A DNA stretch of 64,000 bases from a virus. The translations under genes and the position numbers were made by a program. Shown one piece after another: positions 9,060 to 21,634 of the stretch; the stretch's first letter is position 1; each line of letters begins with the position of its first letter. The notes beneath the pieces were generated by a model. That model did not search any database. It was not told the DNA's origin and worked only from the letters and a program-made list of their open reading frames with translations. Where the stretch lies: positions 1-64,000 of the IMG/VR virus record IMGVR_UViG_3300021197_001635. One strand, given 5' to 3'.

Positions 9060-12000
9060 ATGTCATCCCTATCATATAACGAAGGCCTATTTAATGTTAC
9101 CCCTTATTACGACGATTTTAATAAGAGTAACAATTATCTAAAGGCACTCTTTAGGCCTGGAAGAGCAGTTCAGGCTAGAGAACTCACACAGATTCAAACA
9201 ATTCTGCAGAGTCAAATTGAAAGCTTCGGCGATCATGTATTTGAAAATGGCGCTGTAATATTGGGTGGAGGAATATCTGAATCTATTATCAGCTTTGCCA
9301 GATTAGACACTGATGCATCTGTATCCTCAGACAATCTTCAGACTCTAGTGGGTCAGAAAATACACAATGCCGACAGTGGAGTAATCGGCAGGATATATCA
9401 TGTTCAAGCGGGTTCTACACTATCTTCAGACCCCAACCAGATAGTTTTCTTTCAATATTTGACCCAAGGGACATTTAATGCTGGAACCGAATTGGGGACC
9501 ACAGGCTCTGGAAACACTGGTATTACCTTTAATATAGCGACCGCCTCGGCTGATGTACCATCTATCTCCAACGATGCTACATTGATAACAGTTGATGATG
9601 GACTATTTTACGTCGATGGATATTTTGTAGAAAACACTAAACAGCGAATAGTTCCCCACGACTTCTCTGGCAACTACAGGGTGTTCAGCAACCCCACTTC
9701 CTCCATTGGTTGGGGTGTGTCAAGAAACGTGGTAACCTCTCAAACTGATACCACTCTTCTGGATCCAGCTGGTGGTTTTAACAATTACAATGCTCCAGGC
9801 TCAGACAGGTATCAAATTGATCTAAACCTCAAGCAAATTCCTTTCTCGGCTACCATTGGGGATGCGGCTGGTCTTACATTTGATACTTCCAACTATGTTG
9901 AATTGCTTAGAATGGTGGGAGGGAGCATCACAAAGAAAGTCAGATACACTGATTATGCAGAGTTGGAGGAGACCCTTGCCAGACGAACCTTCGATGAGTC
10001 TGGGAACTACACGGTGGACACACCATCTATCAGACTTCTTGATCATGGGGACATATTCTCTCCAGCAGATGATACTAAGTTCGCTATTGGTTTGGAGTCT
10101 AATAAGTCCTATGTGGGAGGATATGAGGTAGATACCCAAAGCACTGCTTTCTTAGCATTGGATAAACCCAGAGACACTGCCAAAACCAGTTTTGAAGAGA
10201 TAGACACCAATTTCGGTAACTACGTCTTGGTAGACGAGACCGATATAGGTAACTTCGGGAATGGGGTTGTTGGACCAGCTGGTGCTTCTGGATACAGTCT
10301 ATTAACTAACCAGCAGAAAATGACACTGTTTTCCAACGACAATACACCCATTGGTTCCACCAATATACGCACTATCAAAAGAGGTCTTGTAGAACAAGAA
10401 TTAAGGGCATATCTGTTTAATACTGCAATGTCTGGAGACTTTAAATTCTCTCAGACCAGATATGCGGTCACCGAAGGTCGTGGTAGTACCGCTACTGGTG
10501 AGGTATGGTTTGGTCTTAAAGCAGATGCTCAGGGCTTCACTGGTCCATTCCAGGCTGGTGCTAGATCATTGATGATACCTACTATCGGATCCAAGGTAGT
10601 AGATCCTACGGGGTTTCATGATCCAGATGCTGGGGTGGAATCCACCTTCGTAGTACAAAAAGAAGAAGGTATCCACATTCCTCTGCAAACTGGGAGTTCA
10701 GGTCAAACTGGATCTATTGATATATCCAATCATGATATATTGAGCCTCACTGACTCCCAGTTTTTGGTCGTCTATGGTGTCACCGCTGACGAACCAGCAC
10801 AGTTGCTGAGTTCTTCCGACTATAATATTATAATAAACAATGTGGGTACTACCAACAAATTGGAGCTTAATATCTTGAACGATACGGTAGCACCTTCTGG
10901 TGGTGCTACTGCCACCGTGGTCTACCCAGTCAAGTATGCTTCTCAGACTTTAATTGATACTGCGGTAAACCCCTACAGAACCGTCGTACTTACCACTATA
11001 TCTTCACAACCAGTGTCTAGGAGCGGTAATAGAACTGTCGGTGGTGTTAATTATGCAGTCTTCCCCCTAACCAACCCTCATATTAGACAACTGGACTCAG
11101 TGTTAACTGCGGTGACAAATACCGAAATCAATATCACCAACGACACAATACTTGATACTGGTGATAGACAGTCTTGTATCCTCAATGGTGAAATACTAGT
11201 AAGACAATCTTCATTGAGTGCTGCTGATGAACCAGATTCAGACAGTGCCACAATAAATGTAAGTTATAAACACTTCGTTCATTCAGGAATCGGCCCAGTT
11301 ACGGTAGACTCTTATATCGATGCGGGTCTGTCATACGATCTGTTACCAACATTCGTAGATCCAGAGAGCGGTAAGTTCTTTGATTCAAGATCTCATGTCG
11401 ATTTTAGACCAGTCCAGAATACCGATGGGAAGACATTCACAGAATTCGGGGTTCCTTTCCATAATCTGATAGAATCTACCATTGTAAATTATTCCTACTT
11501 CCTGCCTAGGATTGACAAGGTATCTTTATGTAGAGATAGAACATATAGGATCTCCAAGGGCATTAGTTCTATTAACCCCGAGGCTCCTCAGACCACAGAA
11601 TATGATATGGACCTCTACTATATTATCATGAAGCCTTATACCTTCGATGTCAATAAGGATGTCAAGGTCAAATACATTGATAATAGAAGATTTACTATGA
11701 GGCAGATTGGAGAGATAGAAGAAAGGGTAGAGAGGGTAGAAATAGACAAATATCTAGAGACTCTGCAGAACGATGCAATCGCCAGAGCTTCTGGAGACAG
11801 CCTATTCACAGGGATATCTACTGCACCAGTAGAAGAAGGCGTGTTTGTTGACGATTTCAGTGGTCACGCGTTCGGAGATGTCACCCTGAGGGATTACAAC
11901 TGCTCGATGGACACCTCTAGAAGAGGTCTAAGACCCCCATATATCTCCCACTCCATAAGACTCAACAATGATTCACCTTCTGGTCTAAACATATCTGATG

Positions 12001-14096
12001 ATGGTATTATCACCTACTCTTTCATAGAGACAGCAGCATACAACGACCAAACCCCCACTGGCAAGTTAAAGGCTACTGGGATAATGCAGGTCAATCCATT
12101 CGGTGCTACCGACTTCTTAGGATTCTTGAAGGCAACTCCAGAATCAGATACATTCTATGATACCTCAATTAATCCCAGAGTGCTGGTTAATGCGATCGGC
12201 GAGAACAATATATGGGAGATCAAGGACACCGCTTATCAAGAAGGACGGTCTTTCGGTCATGGGGCAGTCTATCAGGGGTGGGTCCAGCACTGGATAGGAC
12301 AGGAAGAAGTAGACAGTAAACTTCAGAACGTGAACCCAGATTCCAGATCTTATCAGAACCCTCTTCGGACGGTGAGATCTAAGATGCCTGGAAGGATCAC
12401 TGAGGTTATAAACGATAGGACCGTAGACAAGAGTATTGTACATTACATGAGAGGTGTGGGTATCACATTCTCTGCGGATGGGATGCTACCTGGCTCTACC
12501 GTTTATGCATTCTTCGATGGACAATCGGTGGGAGAGTCAGACGGGTATTCGGTAGATAATAACGGCAATATGTCTGATAATCACATAGTACTAAACGGCT
12601 CCACCTATCTTACTGGTCCGAAACTGCTAAGAATAACCGACAGTCAAACAGACACTCTTGCTGAGACCAAAACCGCCGCTGATTTCACCTTCCACTCAAG
12701 TGGTCTACTTAATGGCAGGAACTTGACTGTTACTGCCCCGAGACCTCCGCAGACTAGGAGGAAATCGGTAACCAGCCCAGGCATCATTTCTGATTATTAT
12801 GAGCAGAATCTTGACGATAACTACGAAGAGATAGTCAACGGGTTAGAACCTTTGGCACAGGAGATAGATGTAAGTCCTGGAGTGTTCCCATTAGGAGTAT
12901 TCTTGAGATCAGTACAGTTCTGGTTCAAGAAAACTGATGATGAGTTACCAGTGACCGTTCAGATCAGACCGATGGTTAACGGATCACCACATCCTTCCGT
13001 CGTGGTCCCCTTCTCAACCACAACAGTGGTTCCCACAGTGACCAACAATGGTCCAAACCTGAGCGGACCCACTACCTTCCAGTTCTCATCTCCAGTGTTC
13101 CTTGCGCCTGGTAAGTACGCAATATGTTTGATTAGTAACAGCTCTGATCATGAAATATTCCGTTCAGTGGTGGGCGAAGGAATATTGGATATTACTGGTA
13201 ATATAGACACTACTGAACCTCCCTATACCCTAAATAATAGTGGGTTAGGCATCAAGATGGGAAGTCTATACCTACCATTGAACAACGGCAGTAGGGTTAG
13301 AAGACCTAACGAAGTATTATGCATGGCTATAGATAGGTGCAGTTTCTTTGGTGCTAGCGGTGGTGCAGAATCCAGAACTGTTAGATTCAAACCAGATACA
13401 ACACTAGACTCTGATAAAGAAGGTCAGATCATCAACTTCACCTGCAATGACCAGTTGTTCACCTCCCAGATTATTAAACCTTCGTTCAGCTTTGCCGCTG
13501 GTGCTGCTGGTATCAGAACAAATGTTCAGCCCAATAAGGACATTGATCTAGACCAAAGACTAAGATTGACAGGCAGTCCAGACTTGGCATTGGATATAGA
13601 ATTCGACTCTTCTGGTTCTAACCAAGTATCTCCAGTGATTGATGTGGAGAGGGTCAGTGCAATTCTTTCAGATAGAATATCCTCTACGGGAGATGCTACT
13701 GGCGAGACTCAACCAGACTCTGCAGGTGCTCCAGCAAAATCATCCAGATATGTCTCCAAGATAATAGGACTGGAAAATAAGGTAGCGGATGATGCTAGGG
13801 TCTACCTCAAGGTTGGACCAAACGGAGGGAATGTACAGGTATTCATAAAGACGGACAGTGTTCTATCTAATTTCGACCAGAACAATTTCGTCCAGTTATA
13901 TAGAGATGGAGTAGCAGATCCCAATCTGGTAAGTCCATCTACCGAGACGATGACATTCGCTCCTGCTGCTGGCACTACCCTAGGTGAATTCACCAGATAT
14001 AGCATCAAGATTGTAATACAGGTAGATAGGGACCTTCCTGAAGATAGAGTACCAATCATACAAGATTTGAGATCAGTACCCCTTAAGAGGTCATAA
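9060..14096 (+). CDS. Giant DUF4815 tail/baseplate structural protein
   Basis: 1678 residues, the longest gene in the window, with AGGAG before ATG 9060. The N-terminus (YNEGLFNVTPYYDDF, then LKALFRPGRAVQARELTQIQ and ILQSQIESFGDHVFENGAVI) is the recognisable DUF4815 signature found in virion proteins of marine T4-like phages. The remainder is mostly beta-rich, with a helical patch (IGEIEERVERVEIDKYLETL) near residue 890. The position after gp8 is where T4 has gp9-gp10-gp11-gp12, so it may replace several peripheral baseplate or fibre-attachment proteins; that is inference. A weak CATAAATA follows the gene at 14092. Confidence 0.75.
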   Translation: MSSLSYNEGLFNVTPYYDDFNKSNNYLKALFRPGRAVQARELTQIQTILQSQIESFGDHVFENGAVILGGGISESIISFARLDTDASVSSDNLQTLVGQKIHNADSGVIGRIYHVQAGSTLSSDPNQIVFFQYLTQGTFNAGTELGTTGSGNTGITFNIATASADVPSISNDATLITVDDGLFYVDGYFVENTKQRIVPHDFSGNYRVFSNPTSSIGWGVSRNVVTSQTDTTLLDPAGGFNNYNAPGSDRYQIDLNLKQIPFSATIGDAAGLTFDTSNYVELLRMVGGSITKKVRYTDYAELEETLARRTFDESGNYTVDTPSIRLLDHGDIFSPADDTKFAIGLESNKSYVGGYEVDTQSTAFLALDKPRDTAKTSFEEIDTNFGNYVLVDETDIGNFGNGVVGPAGASGYSLLTNQQKMTLFSNDNTPIGSTNIRTIKRGLVEQELRAYLFNTAMSGDFKFSQTRYAVTEGRGSTATGEVWFGLKADAQGFTGPFQAGARSLMIPTIGSKVVDPTGFHDPDAGVESTFVVQKEEGIHIPLQTGSSGQTGSIDISNHDILSLTDSQFLVVYGVTADEPAQLLSSSDYNIIINNVGTTNKLELNILNDTVAPSGGATATVVYPVKYASQTLIDTAVNPYRTVVLTTISSQPVSRSGNRTVGGVNYAVFPLTNPHIRQLDSVLTAVTNTEINITNDTILDTGDRQSCILNGEILVRQSSLSAADEPDSDSATINVSYKHFVHSGIGPVTVDSYIDAGLSYDLLPTFVDPESGKFFDSRSHVDFRPVQNTDGKTFTEFGVPFHNLIESTIVNYSYFLPRIDKVSLCRDRTYRISKGISSINPEAPQTTEYDMDLYYIIMKPYTFDVNKDVKVKYIDNRRFTMRQIGEIEERVERVEIDKYLETLQNDAIARASGDSLFTGISTAPVEEGVFVDDFSGHAFGDVTLRDYNCSMDTSRRGLRPPYISHSIRLNNDSPSGLNISDDGIITYSFIETAAYNDQTPTGKLKATGIMQVNPFGATDFLGFLKATPESDTFYDTSINPRVLVNAIGENNIWEIKDTAYQEGRSFGHGAVYQGWVQHWIGQEEVDSKLQNVNPDSRSYQNPLRTVRSKMPGRITEVINDRTVDKSIVHYMRGVGITFSADGMLPGSTVYAFFDGQSVGESDGYSVDNNGNMSDNHIVLNGSTYLTGPKLLRITDSQTDTLAETKTAADFTFHSSGLLNGRNLTVTAPRPPQTRRKSVTSPGIISDYYEQNLDDNYEEIVNGLEPLAQEIDVSPGVFPLGVFLRSVQFWFKKTDDELPVTVQIRPMVNGSPHPSVVVPFSTTTVVPTVTNNGPNLSGPTTFQFSSPVFLAPGKYAICLISNSSDHEIFRSVVGEGILDITGNIDTTEPPYTLNNSGLGIKMGSLYLPLNNGSRVRRPNEVLCMAIDRCSFFGASGGAESRTVRFKPDTTLDSDKEGQIINFTCNDQLFTSQIIKPSFSFAAGAAGIRTNVQPNKDIDLDQRLRLTGSPDLALDIEFDSSGSNQVSPVIDVERVSAILSDRISSTGDATGETQPDSAGAPAKSSRYVSKIIGLENKVADDARVYLKVGPNGGNVQVFIKTDSVLSNFDQNNFVQLYRDGVADPNLVSPSTETMTFAPAAGTTLGEFTRYSIKIVIQVDRDLPEDRVPIIQDLRSVPLKRS

Positions 14097-14099
14097 ATA
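14092..14099 (+). promoter_or_regulatory. Possible late promoter, CATAAATA variant
   Basis: CATAAATA differs at one base from the T4 late box. It overlaps the last codons of the DUF4815 gene, 27 nt before the next ATG (14127). The position is typical, but the first-base change lowers confidence. Confidence 0.4.
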
Positions 14100-14126
14100 G
14101 AAGTAGATATCAGAGGAAACCAATAA

Positions 14127-15281
14127 ATGGCATCTAGCACAACACCACCCAAAGACGATCCGATTTCAAGTCTTTTCCTATCGGACACTTTCTATACTTG
14201 GTTCACCAAGACAGATACCTTAATCGATAAGGTGAACCCTATTGAGGTCTACAGTATAACGGCAGATCTAGTAGCTGGTAGAGATGGTGTTACTATTGGT
14301 AGGGATGGTAATGGTAATCACACTATTGGATACATCCTACCCGCTACCATTCCCAATGATCACCTTTTCACAGGTGACATTGTATTTACTGGTGCGGTAA
14401 CTGGCAATATAGTAAACCAATATAACGGCATTACTGGAAACGTCATTGGTGTCTCCTCTATCAGCGGAACTGGTCCCATAGGTAATAGCGGTCTGGTTAC
14501 TGGTGTCATACTACAAATTAATGGAGTCACTGGAACATCATTTGGCCATATGACCCTAGATGGCAAAGACATTCCTGACACAGTTGGCAGTTTATCTGGA
14601 CCTGCTGGTTATATTTTAAATGCTGCTGGTGGCACTGGATTCACCTATGCTGCAGCATTCTTTACTACGGGAGTAACTGGACCACAAATTGGAATGAGAG
14701 TGGATCCAGTAAATAATCAGGTAGCAATTGCCACTGCTACCATAGACTCTGACGGCAAAAAGCTTAGAATTGACGGCGGTAAGTCTGGGGGCATACTCCT
14801 TAATAAATCAGACTCAGCTGAGTCTGATATTCGCTTCGCCGACAATGCATTGATGACTTCAAACAGCACATTCGAATTTAGAGCGGATACCAATGCTGCC
14901 AACAGCGGTTCTGGATCTGGAGTTCCTAGCGGTCCCCACTTTACTTTCAGTAGAGACGGGAGTACCACGGTATTGACTGTAAATGAAAATGGCAAGTTGA
15001 TAGCGGCTGGTAATAACAACTCCTTCTTAGATATGGGTGCTGGAGGCGGCATAGGTGTTGCATCAGGTAGTATCCTATTCAAGTCTAATGGATCTTTGAA
15101 ATTCGGAGTTAATTCCAACGGTGCATTGCTTGCTGGTGGTACAGATACAGGTGATGCAGACCAGACTTTAATCTCTCAAGGTTCGAGTGTTTCTAAATGG
15201 TCAACCAGATTCTATATTAGGAATGATGAACCTACTGCCTCTGATCCTGGAGATAATGGCGCAGTTTGGTATCAGGTATAA
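14127..15281 (+). CDS. Tail fibre / virion structural protein
   Basis: 384 residues. The N-terminus SSLFLSDTFYTWFTKTDTLIDKVNPIEVY is a conserved head of fibre-type virion proteins in marine T4-like phages. It is followed by beta-repeat fibre sequence rich in Gly/Thr (DHLFTGDIVFTGAVTGN, GHMTLDGKDIPD), then a C-terminal stretch with LDMGAGGGIG and DPGDNGAVWYQV. No chaperone or peptidase motif is visible. AGAGGAAACC precedes the ATG. Likely a short or side tail fibre attached through its N-terminus to the DUF4815 protein; the attachment is inferred only from adjacency. Confidence 0.68.
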   Translation: MASSTTPPKDDPISSLFLSDTFYTWFTKTDTLIDKVNPIEVYSITADLVAGRDGVTIGRDGNGNHTIGYILPATIPNDHLFTGDIVFTGAVTGNIVNQYNGITGNVIGVSSISGTGPIGNSGLVTGVILQINGVTGTSFGHMTLDGKDIPDTVGSLSGPAGYILNAAGGTGFTYAAAFFTTGVTGPQIGMRVDPVNNQVAIATATIDSDGKKLRIDGGKSGGILLNKSDSAESDIRFADNALMTSNSTFEFRADTNAANSGSGSGVPSGPHFTFSRDGSTTVLTVNENGKLIAAGNNNSFLDMGAGGGIGVASGSILFKSNGSLKFGVNSNGALLAGGTDTGDADQTLISQGSSVSKWSTRFYIRNDEPTASDPGDNGAVWYQV

Positions 15282-15299
15282 TACAATGGGGAATAAACG

Positions 15300-16442
15300 A
15301 TGCCTATAGACAGGAGCGGTGCACCACCCTTATCTAACTATGTCCAGTTTGGTGCTGATGGTTATATCCGAAATGGATCCGCCTGGTCACAAATCCAAAA
15401 TGCCTCTGTCAGAGATGGCAGTGCATGGAAACAAGTTGTCAAATCTTGGGTGAAAGATGGAAACCAATGGAAACTATGGTTCGACCCCATGTGGGCATTG
15501 AGCTGTTATAATGACAGTGGTCAGAGCGGCAACAACGGAACAAGGGCATTCTATTTACCCAATAGAAGCGGTACGATATACTGTTCAGTATGGGGTGCTG
15601 GTGGATTTACCAACTATACCAACGAGGGTGAGAGGACTGGAAGAGGAGGCTACTCACAACTAACTGCCACGGTTGGTGGTAGTTCTAATTTACAGCCTGG
15701 AACACTATTGCATATAGTGGTCGGACAACACGGTCTGGTTAGTAACTCTGGATCTGGTTCAGATGGTTCTGGTTCTGGTTCGTGGACTTTTGGTGGAGGT
15801 GGGTCTCACCTGAGTGGTAGTGGGCCAGGTGGGGGTTGCTCTGGGATATTTGTCAGTTCCAGCACTTTAACCCCAGGCTCAAAGGCATGGCCTCTATATG
15901 GCAACTGCACACTGACTGGTTTTCCAGGCGGTAGTCCTAACCCTGCTGCGATGTTTGGAAGTGCACTAGTAGTCGCTGGTGGTGGAGGTGGTGTGGACAG
16001 ATGGGCTATCACCAAAAAAAATGCTTTTGGTGGTGACGGTGGAGGGATTTATGGGTCTGCTGGATCTGCCAACTCCTGTGTAGGAAGTGGGGGTAGTCAG
16101 TTCCAAGGTGGTCTTGGTGCGTGCGATAGTTCTCGTTCAGGACGGTGTTGGAACGGCGGACCTCAAAAGAGAGAGAACGATAATTTTTGGGCTGGTCGAA
16201 TGGGTGGAGGAGGACTGTTTGGTGGAGGGTCTGGAGAGAGGGCTAGTGGTGGAGGATCAGGGTATGCTAGAACAAATGGTGGTGGTTGGTCGGGATTAAT
16301 ATCCAGTTTCACCTCGAACAATAGAAGTGGTGCCTATTTCGACACCAATTTAGGACACCCAGGCGGTTTCAATGCTGGATACCAAAACACCCATGGCTAT
16401 GTCCATATTAGAAACTTCCCATTCGGTCCGCTTCCATCTTGA
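15300..16442 (+). CDS. Glycine-rich tail adhesin
   Basis: 380 residues. The N-terminal module has three related strands (VQFGADGYIRNGSAWSQI, ASVRDGSAWKQVVK, SWVKDGNQWKLWFD) of the type that builds fibre shafts or attaches to them. From about residue 85 (GTIYCSVWGAGG) to the end it is a glycine-rich domain with many GGG runs, similar to receptor-binding Gly-rich domains of phage fibres. Nine Cys residues lie in the Gly-rich part. Likely a receptor-binding protein; the receptor is unknown. It lies 18 nt after the preceding fibre gene and closes this structural cluster before a new late promoter. Confidence 0.7.
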   Translation: MPIDRSGAPPLSNYVQFGADGYIRNGSAWSQIQNASVRDGSAWKQVVKSWVKDGNQWKLWFDPMWALSCYNDSGQSGNNGTRAFYLPNRSGTIYCSVWGAGGFTNYTNEGERTGRGGYSQLTATVGGSSNLQPGTLLHIVVGQHGLVSNSGSGSDGSGSGSWTFGGGGSHLSGSGPGGGCSGIFVSSSTLTPGSKAWPLYGNCTLTGFPGGSPNPAAMFGSALVVAGGGGGVDRWAITKKNAFGGDGGGIYGSAGSANSCVGSGGSQFQGGLGACDSSRSGRCWNGGPQKRENDNFWAGRMGGGGLFGGGSGERASGGGSGYARTNGGGWSGLISSFTSNNRSGAYFDTNLGHPGGFNAGYQNTHGYVHIRNFPFGPLPS

Positions 16443-16454
16443 GTCGCGTATAGG

Positions 16455-16462
16455 TATAAATA
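16455..16462 (+). promoter_or_regulatory. T4-type late promoter box TATAAATA
   Basis: Exact TATAAATA in the 54-bp gap before the gene at 16497. It should start the transcript carrying the small protein, gp13, gp14, gp15 and the terminase genes. Confidence 0.8.
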
Positions 16463-16496
16463 GTTGGTAATAATCCAAATATCAGGGAGATGACAG

Positions 16497-16886
16497 ATGG
16501 CAAACGAAGGATGTGCAGGCGGGATATCAGGATCAGCCGCTATAGATTGGGTTGAAAATTATGCTAGACCCTTAGCATGTGGCCTGATGTCTTTATATAA
16601 CGACTATGTTGTCCCAGCGACAACTATGTATCAATATCTCGACCCAGATAACACCTTTAACACTGGAGGGTGTAGTGCTGCAAATGTCCATGATGGTTTT
16701 TCTGGTGATTTATTGAAGAGGCTAGATGGTGAAGATGTTTATAACATACACCGTTCTTTCAACGATATACAGAATACTATCGGACTCTATTCTACCTACC
16801 TCCTAAAGGCGGCAGCATATAAGCAATTCAGTGATGGGGATATTAAGATCAAGACTGGAACTGGCGGCTGTGACTCCTGCTCATAA
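16497..16886 (+). CDS. Hypothetical protein upstream of neck genes
   Basis: 129 residues, with AGGGAGA before ATG 16497. The sequence has no motif I recognise. The N-terminus contains small and Gly-rich residues, followed by WVENYARPLACGLMSLYND. The C-terminus ends GTGGCDSCS, so Cys residues occur at both ends (six in all, including two CxxC-like spacings). It is first in a late transcript immediately before gp13, suggesting a small virion or neck-associated protein. Function unknown. Confidence 0.6.
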   Translation: MANEGCAGGISGSAAIDWVENYARPLACGLMSLYNDYVVPATTMYQYLDPDNTFNTGGCSAANVHDGFSGDLLKRLDGEDVYNIHRSFNDIQNTIGLYSTYLLKAAAYKQFSDGDIKIKTGTGGCDSCS

Positions 16887-16911
16887 TAAGGGAAAGGCGG
16901 ACTGGTGACAC

Positions 16912-17661
16912 ATGGCAAAACCATCTACCAGACAACAACTTAAAGACTATTCTCTCAAAAGATTGGGTCATCCAGTAATCCAGATTAATGTGGATGATGC
17001 CCAAATGGAAGATGCTATAGATGATGCATTGCAGTTTTTTGCAGAGTATCATTTTGATGGTGTAGAGACTGCTTATCTTAAACACCAAGTTACCCAAGAT
17101 GATATAGATAATGAATATCTCAGTATGGATAGTATAGATTCCAATGTGATATCTGTGATTAAGATGTTCCAAATAAGCACCCATTCTACGAATATGTTCG
17201 ATGTTTCCTATCAACTGGCATTAAATGATTTTTATGGCACTTTTACTACTGGCAGTCTGACCAATTATACTATAACGAAGCAGCATCTGGAAATGATCAG
17301 TGATATCCTAGATCCAGAGAAGAATGTAAGGTTCAGTAAGGTCACCAACAAACTATATGGTGATTTTAACTGGTCAGAAGATCTCAACGTGGGAGACTAT
17401 CTGATAATAGAGGCATATAGAATACTAGACCCAGAGACCTATCCAGAAATATACAACGACAGATTGTTGAAAAAATATGTAACCTCATTGGTCAAGAGGC
17501 AATGGGGTGCTAACTTATCAAAATTCGGTGGGGTTCAACTTCCAGGCGGAGTCGAGTTTAATGGGCAGAAGATACTCGACGAGGCTAGAGAAGAAATCGA
17601 TAAAATCGAGGAAGAGGTACAGGATAAGTTTGAACTGCCACCTGACTTCTCAGTAGGATAG
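16912..17661 (+). CDS. 13: Neck protein gp13
   Basis: 249 residues. The N-terminus RQQLKDYSLKRLGHPVIQINVDDAQMEDAIDDALQFFAEYH is the typical gp13 opening, and YVTSLVKRQWGANLSKFGGVQLPGG near residue 186 is the conserved C-terminal motif. gp13 and gp14 complete the filled head and form the collar to which tails join. It is followed 11 nt later by gp14, the T4 order. Confidence 0.92.
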   Translation: MAKPSTRQQLKDYSLKRLGHPVIQINVDDAQMEDAIDDALQFFAEYHFDGVETAYLKHQVTQDDIDNEYLSMDSIDSNVISVIKMFQISTHSTNMFDVSYQLALNDFYGTFTTGSLTNYTITKQHLEMISDILDPEKNVRFSKVTNKLYGDFNWSEDLNVGDYLIIEAYRILDPETYPEIYNDRLLKKYVTSLVKRQWGANLSKFGGVQLPGGVEFNGQKILDEAREEIDKIEEEVQDKFELPPDFSVG

Positions 17662-17672
17662 GGGAGGTTTAG

Positions 17673-18554
17673 ATGGCAACCAATTCATATTTTAGACCTC
17701 AAAAGAACGAGCAGAATGCCATTGAAGACTTAGTAATTGAGTCTATCAAAATACATGGTCATGACTTCGTTTACATGCCCCGCACCATAGTCAAAGAAGA
17801 CCAGTTGTTCGGTGAAGATGTGCAGTCACAGTTCAGCAGCGGTGCTAGTATAGAAATGTATATCGAAGATGTGGAAGGCTTTCAAGGAGATGGAGATTTC
17901 TTGTCCAAATTCGGATTAGAAATCAGAGATTCTATCAAATTAACTGTATCTAAAAAGAGATTCGTCCAAGAGATAACTGCCATGGAGGGCACTGATCTCC
18001 AGTTCCCCAGAGAAGGAGATCTTGTCTATTTTCCTCTAACCAGAGGCATATTTGAGATCAAATTCGTAGAGCACGAAAATCCCTTCTATCAGCTCAATAA
18101 GAATCATGTATATACATTATCCTGCGAGTTGTTCCAGTACAGTCAAGAGGATATCAATACTGGATTCTCCGATATTGATAAATTCGAGGACGAGAGAAAA
18201 GATTTCTCATTCAATGTGGTAATGAATAGCGGATCTGGCAACTATCTTACGGGTGAGAAGGTATGGCAAGGTGGAAGCGGTTTATCTACATCGGTATTTA
18301 ATGCTAATGTAATAAGCTGGGTATCCTCTACCAAGACATTAGAGATAGCTGGTGTCACTGGGACCATGAATATAAGTCTGGGTCTTACAGGAAATGATTC
18401 TAATGTGTTCTATTCTATAGGAAGCACAGCCGATACATCAGTTCCTACCATCATACCACCAGATCCCTTCTCAGACAATAGAGATCTTCAGATAGAAGCG
18501 GATGATATCTTTGACTTCACCGATAAAGATCCATTTTCAGAGGGTAATATCTGA
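17673..18554 (+). CDS. 14: Neck protein gp14
   Basis: 293 residues (T4 gp14 is 256). Family motifs: LVIESIKIHGHDFVYMPRTI, EDQLFGED, and FPREGDLVYFPLTRGIFEIKFVEHENPFYQL. The C-terminus is acidic and beta-rich, with a Gly-rich insertion about residues 180-235. Functions with gp13 in head completion and collar formation. GGGGAGG precedes the ATG, and the gene shares its last base with the gp15 start (TGATG junction). Confidence 0.92.
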   Translation: MATNSYFRPQKNEQNAIEDLVIESIKIHGHDFVYMPRTIVKEDQLFGEDVQSQFSSGASIEMYIEDVEGFQGDGDFLSKFGLEIRDSIKLTVSKKRFVQEITAMEGTDLQFPREGDLVYFPLTRGIFEIKFVEHENPFYQLNKNHVYTLSCELFQYSQEDINTGFSDIDKFEDERKDFSFNVVMNSGSGNYLTGEKVWQGGSGLSTSVFNANVISWVSSTKTLEIAGVTGTMNISLGLTGNDSNVFYSIGSTADTSVPTIIPPDPFSDNRDLQIEADDIFDFTDKDPFSEGNI

Positions 18555-19410
18555 TGTTTGAAACATTTTACAATCAGGCTATCAGAAAATTGACTGTATC
18601 GTTCGGGTCCTTGTTTAATAACATATATGTACAAAGACTGGATGCCAATGGGGACGAGACAGAGAGGATAAGAGTGCCTCTAGGTTATGGTCCTAAGGAA
18701 AAATGGATAAGAAAATTAAGAGAATCCAATAGCCTTAAAGAAGACGGTACTGAAACTCAGATAGTATTACCTAGACTATCCTTCGAAATGTCCTCTATCA
18801 GTTATGATGGAAGCAGAAAAAAGAATACTATGCAAAAGCGTATAGCATCTCATACCACTGATGGGTCTAAAACGTTTAATAGTTTTGCCGAAGTACCATA
18901 TAATTTTCAGTTCAACGTCAGTGCTATGGTCAAGTTCATGGAAGACGGTTTATGCATTATGGAGCAGATTCTTCCCTTCTTCACCCCAGAGTTCACAATA
19001 TCAATAAATTACAGCACCTTGAATCAAAAGATAGACATTCCAGTGGTGCTAAGCTCTGTCGACATCAATGAAGAATACGAGGGTGATTTCGATTCTAGAA
19101 GAATGATTACCTTTGATATGGCATTTGATGCCAAAGGTTATATATTTGGACCTACTAAGACTAGTGGAGTTATCAACAAGGTGGTATCTACAATATGGGA
19201 ACCCTCGGATGGGTTCTACTTTGGTGGTATCACTAATAGTTCTCCTGGCTTGTCTGGAAGTACCGCTGCCATGTCTCGAATAGATGTTGGTGTAACTGGT
19301 CCTAGCGGTTCTTCATCTAGGGTAGGTGACTTCACTGGGTATACAGTCAAAAAGAGGATCAGAGGTTACACTGGAGATAATGGATTGAATATTGATGGGA
19401 GCACGTTAGC

Positions 19411-19414
<4 letters not shown>
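18554..19414 (+). CDS. 15: Tail sheath terminator / tail completion gp15
   Basis: 286 residues, close to T4 gp15 (272). Motifs: MFETFYNQAIRKLTVSFGSLFNNIYVQR, VPLGYGPKEKWI, LPRLSFEMSSISYDGSRK and a C-terminal DMAFDAKGYIFGP, all in gp15 order. gp15 caps the sheath and tube and joins the tail to the neck. The start overlaps the gp14 stop by 1 nt and the end overlaps gp16 by 4 nt. Confidence 0.93.
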
Positions 19415-21532
<2,118 letters not shown>

Positions 21533-21545
21533 AAGATACTCAAGT

Positions 21546-21553
21546 TATAAATA
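21546..21553 (+). promoter_or_regulatory. T4-type late promoter box TATAAATA
   Basis: Exact TATAAATA 13 nt after the gp17 stop and 81 nt before the gp18 ATG. It gives the abundant sheath protein its own promoter. Confidence 0.8.
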
Positions 21554-21634
21554 CCACAGTAAATCAATATTAAAAGCCTTCCGCTTTAGAAAAAATATCT
21601 TCACGATTAAGAATTCAGCCCAAGGAGATTTCGT

